Below, one piece after another: positions 1 to 10,490 of a stretch of DNA of 64,000 nucleotides. How positions within the stretch are numbered: position 1 is the stretch's first letter; each line of letters begins with the position of its first letter. The stretch comes from Pomphorhynchus laevis. Lineage: Eukaryota > Acanthocephala > Palaeacanthocephala > Echinorhynchida > Pomphorhynchidae. The translations under genes and the position numbers were made by a program. A model generated the notes under the pieces. That model saw only the letters and a program-made list of their open reading frames with translations. It was not told the DNA's origin and made no database searches. The stretch covers positions 19,447 through 83,446 of the forward strand of contig WNNJ02000260.1 in assembly GCA_012934845.2 (NCBI GenBank), written 5' to 3'.

Positions 1-314
1 TCACAAAATTAAGAACGTTCAGACCAATAAAATATAGTCAAGAACACCCGTCACGTATGAACATTTTAGTTGTGACAGTTTACAGATACAACAATTTCAA
101 ATTACAGACATGTATTGCAAACAATAGTCTAGAAAAGTGTATATTCATTTGTGAAGCAACCATCAGGCATCTGTAGAACCTAGCATTATGTTTAGTGAAG
201 CTTTCAGAATTTCAAAATGAAAATTTCAAACTGGATTGTTAAATTTTAACAAAATTTTTATTTTTTAAATATCCAAAAACAATCAGGCATAGATAAACGA
301 TAAAAAAATATTTT

Positions 315-346
315 GATATTTCGCTAGTAGCTACTAGCATCTTCAG
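315..346 (-). ncRNA. Hammerhead-core-like motif
   Basis: On the minus strand the sequence reads CTGAAGA, then a stem II built from GCTAGTAG and CTACTAGC, then GAAATATC. This has the CUGANGA / stem II / GAAA layout of a hammerhead ribozyme. The same motif recurs at 28612-28643, 28668-28699 and 28782-28813. Stems I and III are not convincing by eye, so activity is unproven. A decayed second half-copy lies just downstream (about 360-395). Confidence 0.45.
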
Positions 347-573
347 AAATTTACATCTTTCTTGGCTAGTAACTACCAGCATTTTTAAAATTAACATAAA
401 AATTTGGAAGAAAAAAGAATCACATAAATAAAGTATCTTGTCGCTTTGCATATTAATGTTGGAATAATAAGCGTTGCTAACATTTGTTCATATAGCATTT
501 TCTTTTGTAGAGACTGCAGCGAACATAAACACGACAATGAAACAAAAAACACTAGGAATGCATAACAAAAATA

Positions 574-791
574 TATCAGAAATATATCCGTGGAATTCGG
601 AAGGTGCTTCTGCCCTTAGACTTCTCTCCGGTAGAGATGCAGATGTTATAGTCCTTCAGGAGATGCGGTCTATCCGTCTCCCCCAGGACATTACTCGATT
701 TATTCAAAAGCACATATGTTCCCACTATGCTCCGTATATAACCCAACCTCACTCCTCTTCATCTCAAGGACTCTTGACCTTAGTTAAGTGA
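574..791 (+). pseudogene. Jockey-like ORF2 endonuclease N-terminal fragment
   Basis: This is the start of an apurinic-like (EEP) endonuclease of a non-LTR retrotransposon. It contains WNSEGASALRL and DADVIVLQEMRS, which match the first catalytic motifs (N..G, LQE) of these nucleases, and it ends at a stop after LLTLVK. The same peptide family appears on the minus strand at 32319-32660 as the ORF2 start of the larger Jockey-like element. Only about 70 residues survive and there is no reverse transcriptase nearby, so it is a dead fragment. Confidence 0.65.
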
Positions 792-1310
792 TCATTAAGG
801 TCCTCCCTCAAAACATATGTATTTATAAAAAAGAAAAACATGAACAAAATTCAAAGATAAAAGAACAAAAAAAATAAAAATAAAAAAATAAAATAACAAT
901 ATAGTGGAAAAACCAAAACATTTTAAACAATAAATTGCAGACAAATTTTATGCTAAAATTTTGAGCAAAACCAAATAAAAACGTAAAATTATTAAATGTT
1001 TAATAAAAACGTGTTATAATCAAAGGCTTTCTGTTATTTTAATTTTAATATTAAGCCGACTTTATTACCAACCACTAAGTTATACTTTAGTTTGCTAATA
1101 TACAACGCTTCTAAAATCTTGCGTTTAAACACTGGATTCTTTTGATAAGATAATAGTTGCATTGTAAACTTGAATTCATGTCTTTCTTCATATTAGTTAA
1201 TGATTGTTTTATAGACAATATATGAAAAACGTTTTCTTTATTGCATTTGATTGCATCTGTGAGCTGAAATTTTTCCGATTGTGGCACGATATTATCCTCA
1301 CAGGTATTGA
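792..1310. other. AT-rich stretch without a gene
   Basis: A-rich, low-complexity DNA with runs of AAAATAAAAA near 860-900 and no ORF that reads as protein. I see nothing else in it. Confidence 0.5.
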
Positions 1311-1311
1311 T

Positions 1312-1560
1312 CTTACTTTTGATACAGCAGGACGCTACTAATCAGTCTGGGTGGGTCTCATCAGCTGCTGACCCAGACCTACATTTCACGTTTCGACCCT
1401 TATTATCTGCTTTCTCCGTTGACTGATGCTGATCGGATTTGGACTCAGGACGTCTGTATCGTGATTCAACGCAACATCCACTAGGCTGGCTGCTCCAGTG
1501 GTGTAGATATACATTTCTGTATATTACTTTTCTTTATTATTGCAAGCTTTCAACACAGTG
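1312..1560 (-). repeat. PLE non-coding repeat with permuted hammerhead-like core
   Basis: The reverse complement of this stretch matches 21185-21330 (+) almost base for base, including the shared string ATACAGACGTCCTGAGT. On the minus strand 1399-1353 reads GGGTC-GAAAC, a short hairpin, a GTAGGTC segment, then CTGATGA-GACCC. GGGTC and GACCC are complementary, so the hammerhead core is present in circularly permuted (open stem II) order. It lies directly 3' of the GIY-YIG fragment, where a PLE pseudo-LTR would be. Stem I is not clear. Confidence 0.4.
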
Positions 1561-1697
1561 TCCTTTTTAGGAAAACAGTAAAAAATACTTATACCAGCGA
1601 CTACGAAAGAAATATAATATGTCATATTATTCTGTGACGTCGGTGCTTATTACAAAGAAATTTTTTATGTGATATGGCTAGTTATTAGAAGTTTTAG

Positions 1698-2186
1698 CTA
1701 CCAATTAGACTTGTTTCCACTCATTGAATTAGATTGGTTAGCGATGCAGATAGCTTCTTTGATGAGTCTCCATGGTAGGTCGTTTTCATAGCAAATACTT
1801 TCAACATTATCCCAATTAATATCGCGATCAGTATCCATTACATGATTACATATAGCCGAACTTGTGTCTCCTCTTCTTAGACAATATTTATGTTGTTTTA
1901 TACGCATACAAAGTTTTTGAGACGTCTGACCTACGTATGACGCTTTGCAAACGTTACAATTAATCCTGTAAACGGTATAATTATCCGAATTGAGCTTTCG
2001 TTGTAAGAAACCAACTAAATTAGCATGTCTTTTGTGAAATATGCTCACATCAACTAGAGCTGTAGATGCAGCGAGACCACGGTGAAAACGGTTCCAAGCG
2101 GCATCGTTAGTGTAAGTAATACGGGGAAAACGAGTCGAACCTTTTTGTTGAACTGTGACGACTAGTATGCTTTTGTTTCTTATCAA
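1698..2186 (-). pseudogene. PLE GIY-YIG endonuclease C-terminal fragment
   Basis: This 162-residue frame holds a GIY-YIG nuclease domain: TVYRINCNVCKASYVGQTSQ carries a variant Y..Y/VG motif with the cysteines typical of Penelope-like elements, followed by R.KQHKYCLRRGDTSSAICNH and the downstream conserved histidine and aspartate positions. In PLEs this nuclease sits C-terminal to the reverse transcriptase and nicks the target. Here it is preceded, in minus-strand order, by RT palm and connector sequence (3127-2230) broken by stops and frameshifts, so the element is dead although this exon-length frame is still open. Confidence 0.8.
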
Positions 2187-2229
2187 ACTGAGAGTCGAAG
2201 AACTTTTCTAATTATCTATTCTGGATAGC

Positions 2230-3127
2230 CACTTGAAACAAGTACATTAATGACCCTTTGTTGTTTAAAAATTACGTTAGTGTGTGAAGAACAAATTAGC
2301 ATAGGTTGATACATTACTGCTCTTGCTCTCAACGCTTTGTAGACGTAGCTGCCGTAAGAAGACCAGTTAGGTGGGAGCCAACATATGCCAGGCTTTCTGT
2401 AGAGGGTAGTGCGAATATTTTCGTAATGTTGCTGTACTGCAACATCGAGAAAAGTTACAGAAGAAAAGTTATCAGGAGTAGTGATCCTCCACTGTATGGT
2501 CGCATCTTTATAGTTAAGAATTGTGTCAAATAAGACCAGATCCGGTTGTGACTCTCAGACCACGTAACGCCATCACTTCACAAGTCAAGGTAATCGATCA
2601 TATATATTTCGCTCTCCCTGTGAGTAATGTGCATGTTATATAAAGTTGGCTATAGTGGTGAGGCCATGGCAACCCCATTGATCTGATCATACATAACATT
2701 TTCAAAAATTAAAGGCATTTTTAGAAGTACATGAGGTTAGTAATTCAGACCGCTGGTTATGAGTGAATTTGGTATCGTTAGATTCTATTAGTATAGCATT
2801 AGCATATTGAATGGCCTTCATTGAGGGAACATTGGTAAAAAGAGACCTTACATCTGGGGTTACAAAGTGAAAAATTTTTCCTTTTGCGAATTGTCGTACT
2901 TTCAATGCAAAATCTTGACCATCTTTGATGTACGAGTCTGGTCTTGGTAGTAGCTCAATGATCCTATCGTTGAATTCTTTAGCTAATTTATGACTAAATG
3001 ACATGTAAGTTGTGATAGGTCTCATTTCGAACACTGGCTTTCGAATTTTAGGAAATAGATAGAGGAAGCTAGCTTTGGCTTTGATAGATTTTGTTTTAGC
3101 GTAAGATTCCTTCGAAATGAGACTCAA
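2230..3127 (-). pseudogene. PLE reverse transcriptase palm and connector, broken
   Basis: The first 141 residues (3127-2702) contain FPKIRKPVFEMRPITTYMS and then FHFVTPDVRSLFTNVPSMKA, which correspond to the PLE RT fingers and motif A region (xDVxSLFTNVP). About 2540-2230 then reads as the RT thumb/connector, with TTLYRKPGICWLPPN and RARAVM in another frame. Motifs C and D between them are lost or shifted. It is continuous in order with the GIY-YIG fragment at 1698-2186, so both come from one PLE copy. Confidence 0.75.
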
Positions 3128-3230
3128 GCTTTAAAGCTTTTTAGGTAGGCATTGAATTCTCGCTCTCGGTTTGCAGTTGGATCCTTATTCAATCAAAAGA
3201 ACTAGGGAGTTTTAAGTATGTTTATTCTAC

Positions 3231-3650
3231 TTGTACATAATTCGTTTTATCCAGCACTACCAACGCTTTCCTTTTATCGTAATATTGTCGTTATTCCTCA
3301 ACCCCTCCAGCGCTTTTCTGTTCAAACTTATAAGGTTACTGTTTATATTCTTAGATGATCTTATAGCGAACTCATCATTAGTTGCAATCGCAGGATGGGT
3401 TTCGACGGGTAATTGTTGCAGTATTTTCCAAGAGTCACATATGATAATAGTTCCATCGAAATCAATTATGTGATCATTACTATAATCAACAAAGGCACTG
3501 TGTGTTCCAAGTTAAAGTGTGTATTTATGCTGGCTTACTCTTTTATTTATACCTTGCCCTGTTTTACCTATGTATATTTTAACGCAGTCTTTACAAGGGA
3601 TTTTGTAAACAACGGATGGATTATTGCCGATGGATTTAATTTATAAAAAA
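3231..3650 (-). pseudogene. Second PLE GIY-YIG endonuclease fragment
   Basis: On the minus strand 3640-3460 reads VVYKIPCKDCVKIYIGKTGQ, then RVSQHKYTL, a stop, and HSAFVDYSNDHIIDFDGT. This is the full GIY-YIG signature (VY.IPC..C...YIG.T, R..QH, H.IDFD). It ends about 100 bp before the RT of the next copy begins on the same strand, so the two PLE copies are in head-to-tail order, as PLEs often are. At least one in-frame stop marks it as inactive. It is a different sequence from the nuclease at 1698-2186. Confidence 0.7.
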
Positions 3651-4078
3651 TTATACAATTTAGGCATTCTTTTATTGTAAAAAACAATTTCATGGGATAT
3701 TGAAATTTAGTTTTCATTCATGTACTTTGTAAAATAATTATTCCATATATCATTGATATATGAAATCCCATCAACTTCCGTTCTTTTAAAGGACCAAAAA
3801 TACGAATTTTCTTTGCTCACATATGTATTAATATATTAATATATATTAATATATTATATATTAATAAATATATATAAGACGAATATATAAATGTTATTAT
3901 TTCTCAAAATTATATATACATATATGGATTTATATGCATTTTATTAGTCTTTTTGTTGTCGTTCAACAATACCCGATTGTTCCTGGATATTTAATAATTA
4001 AAAATACAGATCAGGATGGATATATTTCTAACAATTAGACGGTTTTATGGAACTTAAAAATTAAAAATTACGCGAAAA
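3650..4078. other. AT-rich spacer with a TA/TATT microsatellite
   Basis: This holds an alternating TATTAATA-type tract at about 3825-3900 inside otherwise AT-rich DNA. No coding sequence is recognisable. Confidence 0.5.
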
Positions 4079-4321
4079 TTGGAGAAAAACGAAGACATAA
4101 TCATAAAGTTTAAGGCGTCCATCAACTATTTAAAGACTTGTATAGATAAAGAGATCGTTCCTAGTTGTGCCAGGATTACCTGTGGAATGAAAGGTTTCCC
4201 TGACAGTCAGTTCTCCAAAAATGTAAGTTTGCAGCTCTTAAAGTTTGCTATTAATTGTGAGTTTAAATTGCTGAATAAGTTGATTAGATTTTATTGGAAC
4301 AAAGAAAATAATTTCTCTTAA
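4079..4321 (+). pseudogene. Possible PLE N-terminal fragment
   Basis: This 80-residue frame is Lys/Ile/Asn-rich and begins MEKNEDIIIKFKASINYLKT. The phrase FKASINYLKTCIDKEIVPS resembles the helical N-terminal region upstream of the RT in PLE proteins. The frame stops exactly where a PLE-like direct repeat begins (4300). I cannot confirm homology by eye. It could also be a chance ORF in AT-rich DNA. Confidence 0.3.
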
Positions 4322-4334
4322 TTTGAAAAATAAT

Positions 4335-4366
4335 AATATTTCGATAGCTCCTGCTATTATCATCAG
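4335..4366 (-). ncRNA. Hammerhead-core-like motif
   Basis: The minus strand reads CTGATGA, stem II AATAGC with loop AGGA and partner GCTAT, then CGAAATATT. The core and stem II are complete. Stem I and the cleavage triplet were not established. It sits near the start of the first direct repeat. Confidence 0.5.
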
Positions 4367-5044
4367 GATTACATAAAAATTTTAAAAAATTTCGTATTTT
4401 AACATTTATACAAAAGTACAAGCATTGATGTGCCCCGCACTTATAGTTAAAAAGAGAAAGAAAATACCGAAAAACAAAACATGCATATACCAAAATATTG
4501 AACACATTTTAAAACAAAGAAAAAAGTAAAAACAAAACCATAAAACAAAATAAAAGCCAAAATCACAAAACAAATGATAAAAACATACGAATTGAATAAT
4601 TAAAATAATGTAATAATAGATTAATTATAATTTAATCTAAACCAAAACAAAATCTTAGAATAAACGAGAAAACAAACAAATTGAAAAACCAAATTATGTA
4701 ATATTAGAATAATCAATGTAATATTAATGCAATTTTAATGTAATAAATGTAATAATGCAATTAATGTAATATTAATGTAATATTTGAATAATTAATTATA
4801 ATTTAATTTAAGGTTTAAATCGGATCTATTATTAAGTATTAAATTAGGTTATTTTTTTAATAAAATACGCTTCTTGAATAATGCGAGATAACAAGTTACT
4901 TTCAAATGATAAAATATATTTATCATTTGAAAGCATAATAAAATTTGATAATAAATATTAAACCCATAATCTTTTTCCATTTCAAATATATAGTTATTAC
5001 AGGAACAAAGAAGCAGAAATTATCCTTTATTTGAAAAATTCTAT

Positions 5045-5073
5045 ATTTCGATAGCTCCTGCCATTATCATCAG
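5045..5073 (-). ncRNA. Hammerhead-core-like motif, second copy
   Basis: The minus strand reads CTGATGA, then TAATGGCAGGAGCTAT, then CGAAATA. This is the paralogue of 4335-4366 in the second direct repeat. One stem II base differs and converts an A-U pair into a G-U wobble, so the stem still forms. Confidence 0.5.
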
Positions 5074-5625
5074 GATTACAATAAAATGTTTCAAAATTTT
5101 TTCCTGTGTTTTCAACATTTATACCAAAATACAAGCATTGATGTGCTCCGCATTTCTACTTAAGAGAAAAAGAAAATACCGAGAAACAAAACAATCATAC
5201 ACTAAACTTTTACACACATTTTAAACGACAAAAAGAAAGAAAAAAGACAGAATCATAAAACAAAATAAAATTAAAATCATAACATAAGTGACAAAAAACA
5301 CGAATTTAATAATAAAAATAACGTAAAAGTAGAGTAATAAATTATAATTTAATCTAAACCAAAACAAAATAACAATACAATTCGAAAAAAACGAATTGAT
5401 AAAATTAAAATAATGTAATATTAAAATAATTAATTATTATTTAATTTAAGGTTTTAAATCGGATATATTATTAAGCATTAAATTGTGTTCTTTTTTAAAT
5501 AAAATACGCTTCTTGAATAATGCGAGATAACAAGTTACTTTCAAATGATAAAATATATGCATTTTTAAAATCAATGGAATGATTCAAACTAACAAAATGC
5601 TAAGCAACAGCACTATAATTTTTAA

Positions 5626-6132
5626 GTGCAATCCAGATTTCAACAAAGATGCCATTGTTTAAAAAATACCTTGTATCTAGAATTAAAATGCACTGACGGA
5701 GATTGTCCGGTATACTCCTTAGTAAAAGTACCTCGACAAATATCTAGGGAATTCTTTTTAAAAGATTTCTTTTGTGGGTACTGTAGTGCAAAGAATTTAG
5801 TTGATATCAATGAATTTCTAAAATCCACTGTAGTTGACATAGATCGTATGAACAATGAACTTAAATCTTTTACCCTTTCTCTTCAGCAGTGTGGAAATTT
5901 AGAGACAAGTAATGAAAGTGCACATTTTAAAAGTCAACCATCCACCGATAGTTATGCTTCGGTTGCTAAGAATGCGATTTCTCGTACACTCCTTGCTACT
6001 TCAAGTATATCACATAGTTCGCCTCTTGAATTCGTTCGCGCTTGTGAACGTGAAACTGAGCGTGTCTTGAATGTCATCATAAGAGGATTACCAACATCAG
6101 AAAATGACATGAGGGAAGTCATTGACTTATAA
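5626..6132 (+). pseudogene. CR1-like ORF1 fragment with zinc finger
   Basis: This 168-residue frame has a four-cysteine finger (LKCTDGDCPVYS ... FFCGYCSA) followed by a Ser-rich linker and RVLNVIIRGLPTSEND, the start of an RNA-binding fold. The layout is the same as ORF1 of the intact element at 39173-40408 (QCSSEDCSVW ... FYCGYCCA, then NILIWGLDES), but sequence identity is low, so it is a separate family. The frame stops after the first strand of the second domain and runs into PLE 3' sequence, so it is truncated. Confidence 0.65.
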
Positions 6133-6139
6133 ATAACAT

Positions 6140-6245
6140 ACGTTGTATCAGAATAAGAATTAGAGGTTATCAGGAGGAACTGTTATGTTATCAGGTTTCG
6201 CCCCCTAACTTCTCTACCCAACATAGCAGCGGGGCCAAATACATG
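6140..6245 (-). repeat. PLE 3' tail repeat
   Basis: This is the non-coding tail immediately 3' of the PLE RT ending at 6246. The tail, with its blocks TTATCAGGAGGAACTGTTATG and CAAATACATGCTAATGA, recurs in decayed form around 11490, 14190, 15310, 18480, 37030, 37900, 56100 and 59910. It is the most copied PLE segment in the window, consistent with 5'-truncated insertions. Confidence 0.5.
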
Positions 6246-8213
6246 CTAATGATGTATTTCCTCTAATGAAATTTGATTATATAGTATCTTATTCCAATAC
6301 AAAGTATATAATTTATTATCCATCCATAAAAATTTTCCGCTAATGATTTTAAATTTATTTTTAATATTATTGTGTTGATTTATATATTTTACTATTTTCT
6401 GTTTGATGGTATTTTTATAGTAACCTAGTTTAAAATATGTATCAGAAAAGCCAATATCATTACAAATTGTTGCAATTCTTAAAATTTCATTATTTAATGT
6501 ATTATATTTTATATTATATGGTATGCATGAATGCTCATGCAAAAATATGTTTCTTGTAAATTTAAATATGTCATCTTTACGATATAAATTAATAGTAGTT
6601 TTAGTTAATGTTAATTTAATGTTCATATCTAGATATACACCTTCTTTATCATTAATATTGGTTTTGTTAAGAATAAGGCTTTCTGGATAAATTTGTTCAC
6701 TAATTGAATAAAAATTATTAGAATTAAATACACATGTATCATCAATATATCAAAACATTTCATATATTTATATTGTTTAGATTTAGTTTTTACACAGTTA
6801 TGAACAAATTTATATTCTATAAAGCTTAAAAATAAGTCAGCAATAATTGAGCTAATATTACTACCCATTGAAACACCTTTTATTTGTCTAAATATAGATG
6901 TCCCTACATTTAAATAATTTTGATTTATTAAAATATTCAAAGATTCTAATAATTCAATTTTATCTATATATTTCTTTTTACTTGATGGTTTAATTTTTGT
7001 TAGATATGCGTTATAGTTATTATAACATATATATGTATATCTTTTTCCGAATATAAGATTAATTAATTTTTCTAATGCATCTTTAATATCTGCTAAATCT
7101 AGATTTGTATAAAGCGTACTAAAATCGTATGTATTTATATTTTGAAAATTTATTCCTTTTGTGTGTTCTAAAAATTCTTTTGTAGAATTAATACTGAAAT
7201 AGTGTTTTATACCAGTATTAATTTCGATTACCTTGCAATATTTTTTGAAGTGTGCTTTAATTACTTTAAGTATTTTATTCATATAAACAGAAAGTGGTTT
7301 TAATGTACATTTAAACGCACTACATATGAACCTAGGTTTTATTGGAATTTTTATGTAATTTTGGATTCCAATATAATATAGGTATAGTTTTATTATCTGA
7401 TTCAACCTTTATACCCTTCTTATCCATTATAGAACAATGACTTGTAATAATTGTTTCTAAACTTAAATCACTACATTCATATGTTGTGTTTATATTTAAA
7501 TCATTTTAATTAACTTCTTTTATCAGTATATCATAATAAAGCTTTTTGCATATGAAGACAAAGTTATTACTAGCTTTATCAATTGTTGTTATTATATAGT
7601 TATGCTTTAATTTAGTAAGTTATGTATACATATCTTTATTAATTTTATCTTTCCTTTTATAATTGTTTGTTATTTTCATTTTATTTTCAATTTTATCAAA
7701 TATATAATCTTTCCAAATGTTTATCTTAGATATATTCGAGCTTTCACTATTAATCAGCTTACTAAAGTAATCATTTAAGTTATTATATAACGAATTGTAA
7801 ATTTTATTTTTGTCGTTGTTATTATTTAATCTATATTTATACCCTTTTGATAGCAGCTTTCTTAATTCACAATTTTCAATTAATTCTAGATTATGGATAC
7901 ATATATGTTCATTTATTTTATCAAAACTAAATACTTTTGCAATCGCATTCAGTTTCTTTGATGTTTCTAATATTATCGTTACATATTGATTTTAATTCTT
8001 TATTATAATTACAAATTTTTCTTCCTAATGGTGGTAAGGAGTTTATACCTTATTTTAGGAATATATTTACTTAAATCTGATCCTATTATTTCTTTACTTT
8101 TAGAATTATTTAAAAAACCGGCTATATTTATGTTATCTATACATTTATTAATGAATTTTATGGTCAGTGTATATTTTTTATTGTTATTATTAACATTTAT
8201 TGTCCGATTATAG
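6246..8213 (-). pseudogene. Penelope-like RT of a lineage without visible GIY-YIG
   Basis: In minus-strand order this carries an N-terminal region (about 8213-7500) with ITTIDKASNNFVFICKK, then ILYWNPKLHK and PIKPRFICSAFKCTLKPLS (RT motifs 1-2), TYDFSTLYTNLDLADIKDAL (motif A), IKGVSMGSNISSIIADLFLS (motif B), YIDDTCVFN (catalytic motif C), and a C-terminal part ending QISLEEIHH and a stop. The frame shifts just before YIDD and in the N-terminal part, and a few stops interrupt it, so the copy is inactive. No GIY-YIG domain follows the RT. Codon use is extremely AT-rich. Partial copies lie at 16621-17200, 17350-17530, 19440-19790 and 19980-20300. Confidence 0.75.
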
Positions 8214-8261
8214 TATTATATATTACAACAACTGTCTATTATACAACTCAATTAATATTGC

Positions 8262-8302
8262 GAAAAGCAATTTTTGTTGCATAGCAACAAAAATTGCTTT
8301 TC
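8262..8302. repeat. Perfect 19-bp palindrome, 3-nt loop
   Basis: The arms are 8262-8280 and 8284-8302 with loop ATA. Half of the right arm is repeated again at 8305-8319. The paralogous site at 9203-9231 has a shorter version, so the structure grew in this copy. Confidence 0.75.
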
Positions 8303-8480
8303 AAACAAAAATTGCTTTTCGCGCTCTTAATTTACAAGTATTATTCATAGTCAGTTGAACAGTTTCAATAATTTTCTTTTTGGTAAGTAAAATTATGGCT
8401 CTGCCAAATGTAGTATTATTTCAATTCGATTATATTGATTATAAACTATTTTTATGTTTTTATTTCTTTCACGTTTGTAG
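8284..8480 (+). repeat. Direct repeat copy 1 of 2
   Basis: About 190 bp running from the GCAACAAAAATTGC palindrome through CGCGCTCTTAATTTACAAG to TTCACGTTTGTAGTAAA. It is nearly identical to 9212-9398. Both contain GTAAGTAAAATTATGGCTC and end in a pyrimidine tract plus TTTGTAG, which look like intron borders. No protein was recognised. Confidence 0.65.
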
Positions 8481-8483
8481 TAA

Positions 8484-9040
8484 AAGGCCAGCTACGTATA
8501 TCCAATCTTGTTCTCAACTCATCTAAATCGCATGTGATCGTCTTTCATGGAGCCCCTACCACTCAAAAGAAACTTAGGAGATTAGCACTCTCTGCAATTT
8601 CCTTCATTTTGTAGCCTCAACCACTACCCATCTTCACGAGTCGAGTAAAATACCTGGGGTTTACGATTACGTAGAACTGAACAGCGAAAGCTGACCAGGA
8701 TATACTCAAACATATCCTGAAGAAAGCTATGTTGGCATGAATCGGGCTCAGCATCAGTCATTGCATAGGAAAACCCAAGTGCGCCTCTGTGGTACTTGGA
8801 TTATCACAGGATTAATCATCTTTGTAAGAGTACGTCCCTCAGAGCAAAGACAAAGGTATCACAAGCTGCTCATCTCCCGATTACCGAGCATAGTCAGCCT
8901 CAATTGGATTCTTCGGAGGGGAAGTGAGAGACCCCGAGTGGTTTAGTCGGAGATCGATGTGCTCCATTGGCTGGAGGGCTCTAATACCTGTGCACCTGAT
9001 GCTGTGGCACAATAAAAACTCCATTAACGACTGAACTGGC
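8484..9040 (+). pseudogene. Jockey-like ORF2 C-terminal fragment
   Basis: Broken frames read [49 protein letters not shown] and ISRLPSIVSLNWILRRG. These match the C-terminal part of the minus-strand element at 29889-31480 in the same order. There are several stops and shifts. The fragment lies exactly between the two ~190-bp direct repeats at 8284-8480 and 9212-9398. Confidence 0.7.
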
Positions 9041-9211
9041 TTTGTTTTCTATGTATTCTTTCTCTTCATGTGTTTCGTTTTAAAACATTTTAGTAGTTAC
9101 ACAGTTGTTAAGAAAATCCTTATTATTAATACTTCAAATCTCCGTTAACCAATAATTTGTTGCCTAATCAATACTTTGAAATTGTCAATTCAAGTAGAAT
9201 TGACAATTTTT

Positions 9212-9398
9212 GTTGCATAGCAACAAAAATTGCTATTCGCGCTCTTAATTTACAAGTATTATTCATAGTCAGTTGAACAGTTTCAATAATTTTCTTTTTG
9301 GTAAGTAAAATTATGGCTCTGCCAAATGTAGTATTATTTCAATTCGATTATATTGATTATAAAATATTATATTTTTATTTCTTTCACATTTGTAGTAA
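9212..9398 (+). repeat. Direct repeat copy 2 of 2
   Basis: Paralogue of 8284-8480. It has a shorter palindrome at its start and a few changes near the 3' end (ATTATATTTTTATTTC). It lies about 170 bp beyond the Jockey-like fragment. Confidence 0.65.
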
Positions 9399-9399
9399 A

Positions 9400-10380
9400 T
9401 GTTTAATTCCTGTTAAATTTTGATATTTACAATAGCTGATTAGATTTTTAAATAATGAAAGTTTAGACTACATTAAATTTGTTAAGTGTTAATAATAAAT
9501 ATAGCAGTTTGATCTAAACTTTTGTGTAAATTACTAATCGCACAATAATTTGATGTTTCATGAATTCGATGTTTTTCTCAAAATAACATCACATACTACT
9601 TTTTTATGTCAAAGCTTTAATATTGTGTCATTTGTGGTATATATTATGTCATTTATCTTAAATCCTTTTATTAAAGGCATTTCGGATCCAGATTTGCCAA
9701 TGATTTTTTAGTTGGTGCAATAATGAGTCATTAATATCCTTATTTATTTTGCGTTTGTAATATTATTTTGCACTTTTAAATGTTATATTATTTTGCACTT
9801 TTTAAATCGAATAAGTATTTTTGAATCACCTTTTTCCTTTTAAAGATCATATAGTTGTTGTACGATAATTTGTCTAAACCTTAAAAATATGAGCGTTTAC
9901 TAGAAAGTGACTTCTTTAAATTTTCATTTATTTACTGTTATTTCTGTAACATTTTCAATGTATTGTTATAAAGTTGTTTTGATATACAATCACTATTTTC
10001 TTTAAAACTGACATAAATTTAAAATTAATTATTATTTATTTGTTCATTATGTAATAAATATTAAAGCCTTTTAACAGTTATTTTCTCGTATTTTTGTATT
10101 TTAAATATATAACCGATATATCTTATATCGGTTCTCGACTTTCGATTTAATTTAATTAAAGCATAGTTTTTAACTTTGTATTTTAAAATAGATTTTTATT
10201 GTAAATATATATTTATACTAAATTATTTGTTTATTTTGCTATGTATATTACTTTGTAGAGTCACATTATTATTGCATGCGCAAATATTATCTTCTTTAAA
10301 GTTTTCTCTGTTGGTTTTATTTTATAGTTTATTTTTGAATTACATTGAACATCTATTTGATTAATTTAATATAATAATCA
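9400..10380. other. AT-rich DNA, no gene seen
   Basis: No protein-like frame was found on either strand. It includes a 10-bp palindrome, AACCGATATA-tct-TATATCGGTT, at 10111-10133. Confidence 0.5.
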
Positions 10381-10401
10381 CAGCTTTTTGTTTTTACTTA
10401 G

Positions 10402-10490
10402 CAACCGACAAATTGGCAAGATCCATCTTATTTCCTCGCATATCAAGCAATGCTTGCCCAACAACAGTCTGCAGAAAATTATTATTACAG
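10402..10490 (+). CDS. Candidate host-gene exon, identity unknown
   Basis: An 89-bp open stretch is bounded by a pyrimidine-rich TTTTTACTTAG acceptor and an AG-GTATAG donor. It encodes QPTNWQDPSYFLAYQAMLAQ followed by QQSAENYYY. GC content and codon use are clearly unlike the flanking AT-rich DNA, and the Gln/Tyr/Ala-rich composition is typical of low-complexity regions of large eukaryotic proteins. Sec16 proteins have Tyr/Gln-rich segments and Sec16-like exons lie 3.1 kb downstream on the same strand, so it could belong to that gene. That link is inference only. Confidence 0.4.

Larger units (their letters stand above)
4300..5560. repeat. Pair of ~0.6-kb direct repeats (PLE pseudo-LTR-like)
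   Basis: Copy 1 (about 4305-4930) and copy 2 (about 5010-5560) share the same order of blocks: a hammerhead-like core, a segment containing CAAGCATTGATGTG, an A-rich tract, and a 3' block with CGCTTCTTGAATAATGCGAG. They differ by scattered substitutions and short indels. Direct repeats with a ribozyme-like core at one end are what tandem PLE pseudo-LTRs look like. Confidence 0.55.

Noticed and set aside
7986-8213. Plus-strand hydrophobic 75-aa ORF
   Set aside because: It is the shadow of the minus-strand PLE N-terminal region, which reads as a continuous protein there.
8284-9398. The ~190-bp repeats as LTRs of a small LTR element
   Set aside because: The interior is a fragment of a Jockey-like ORF2 with no primer-binding site or polypurine tract, and the repeats lack TG...CA ends.
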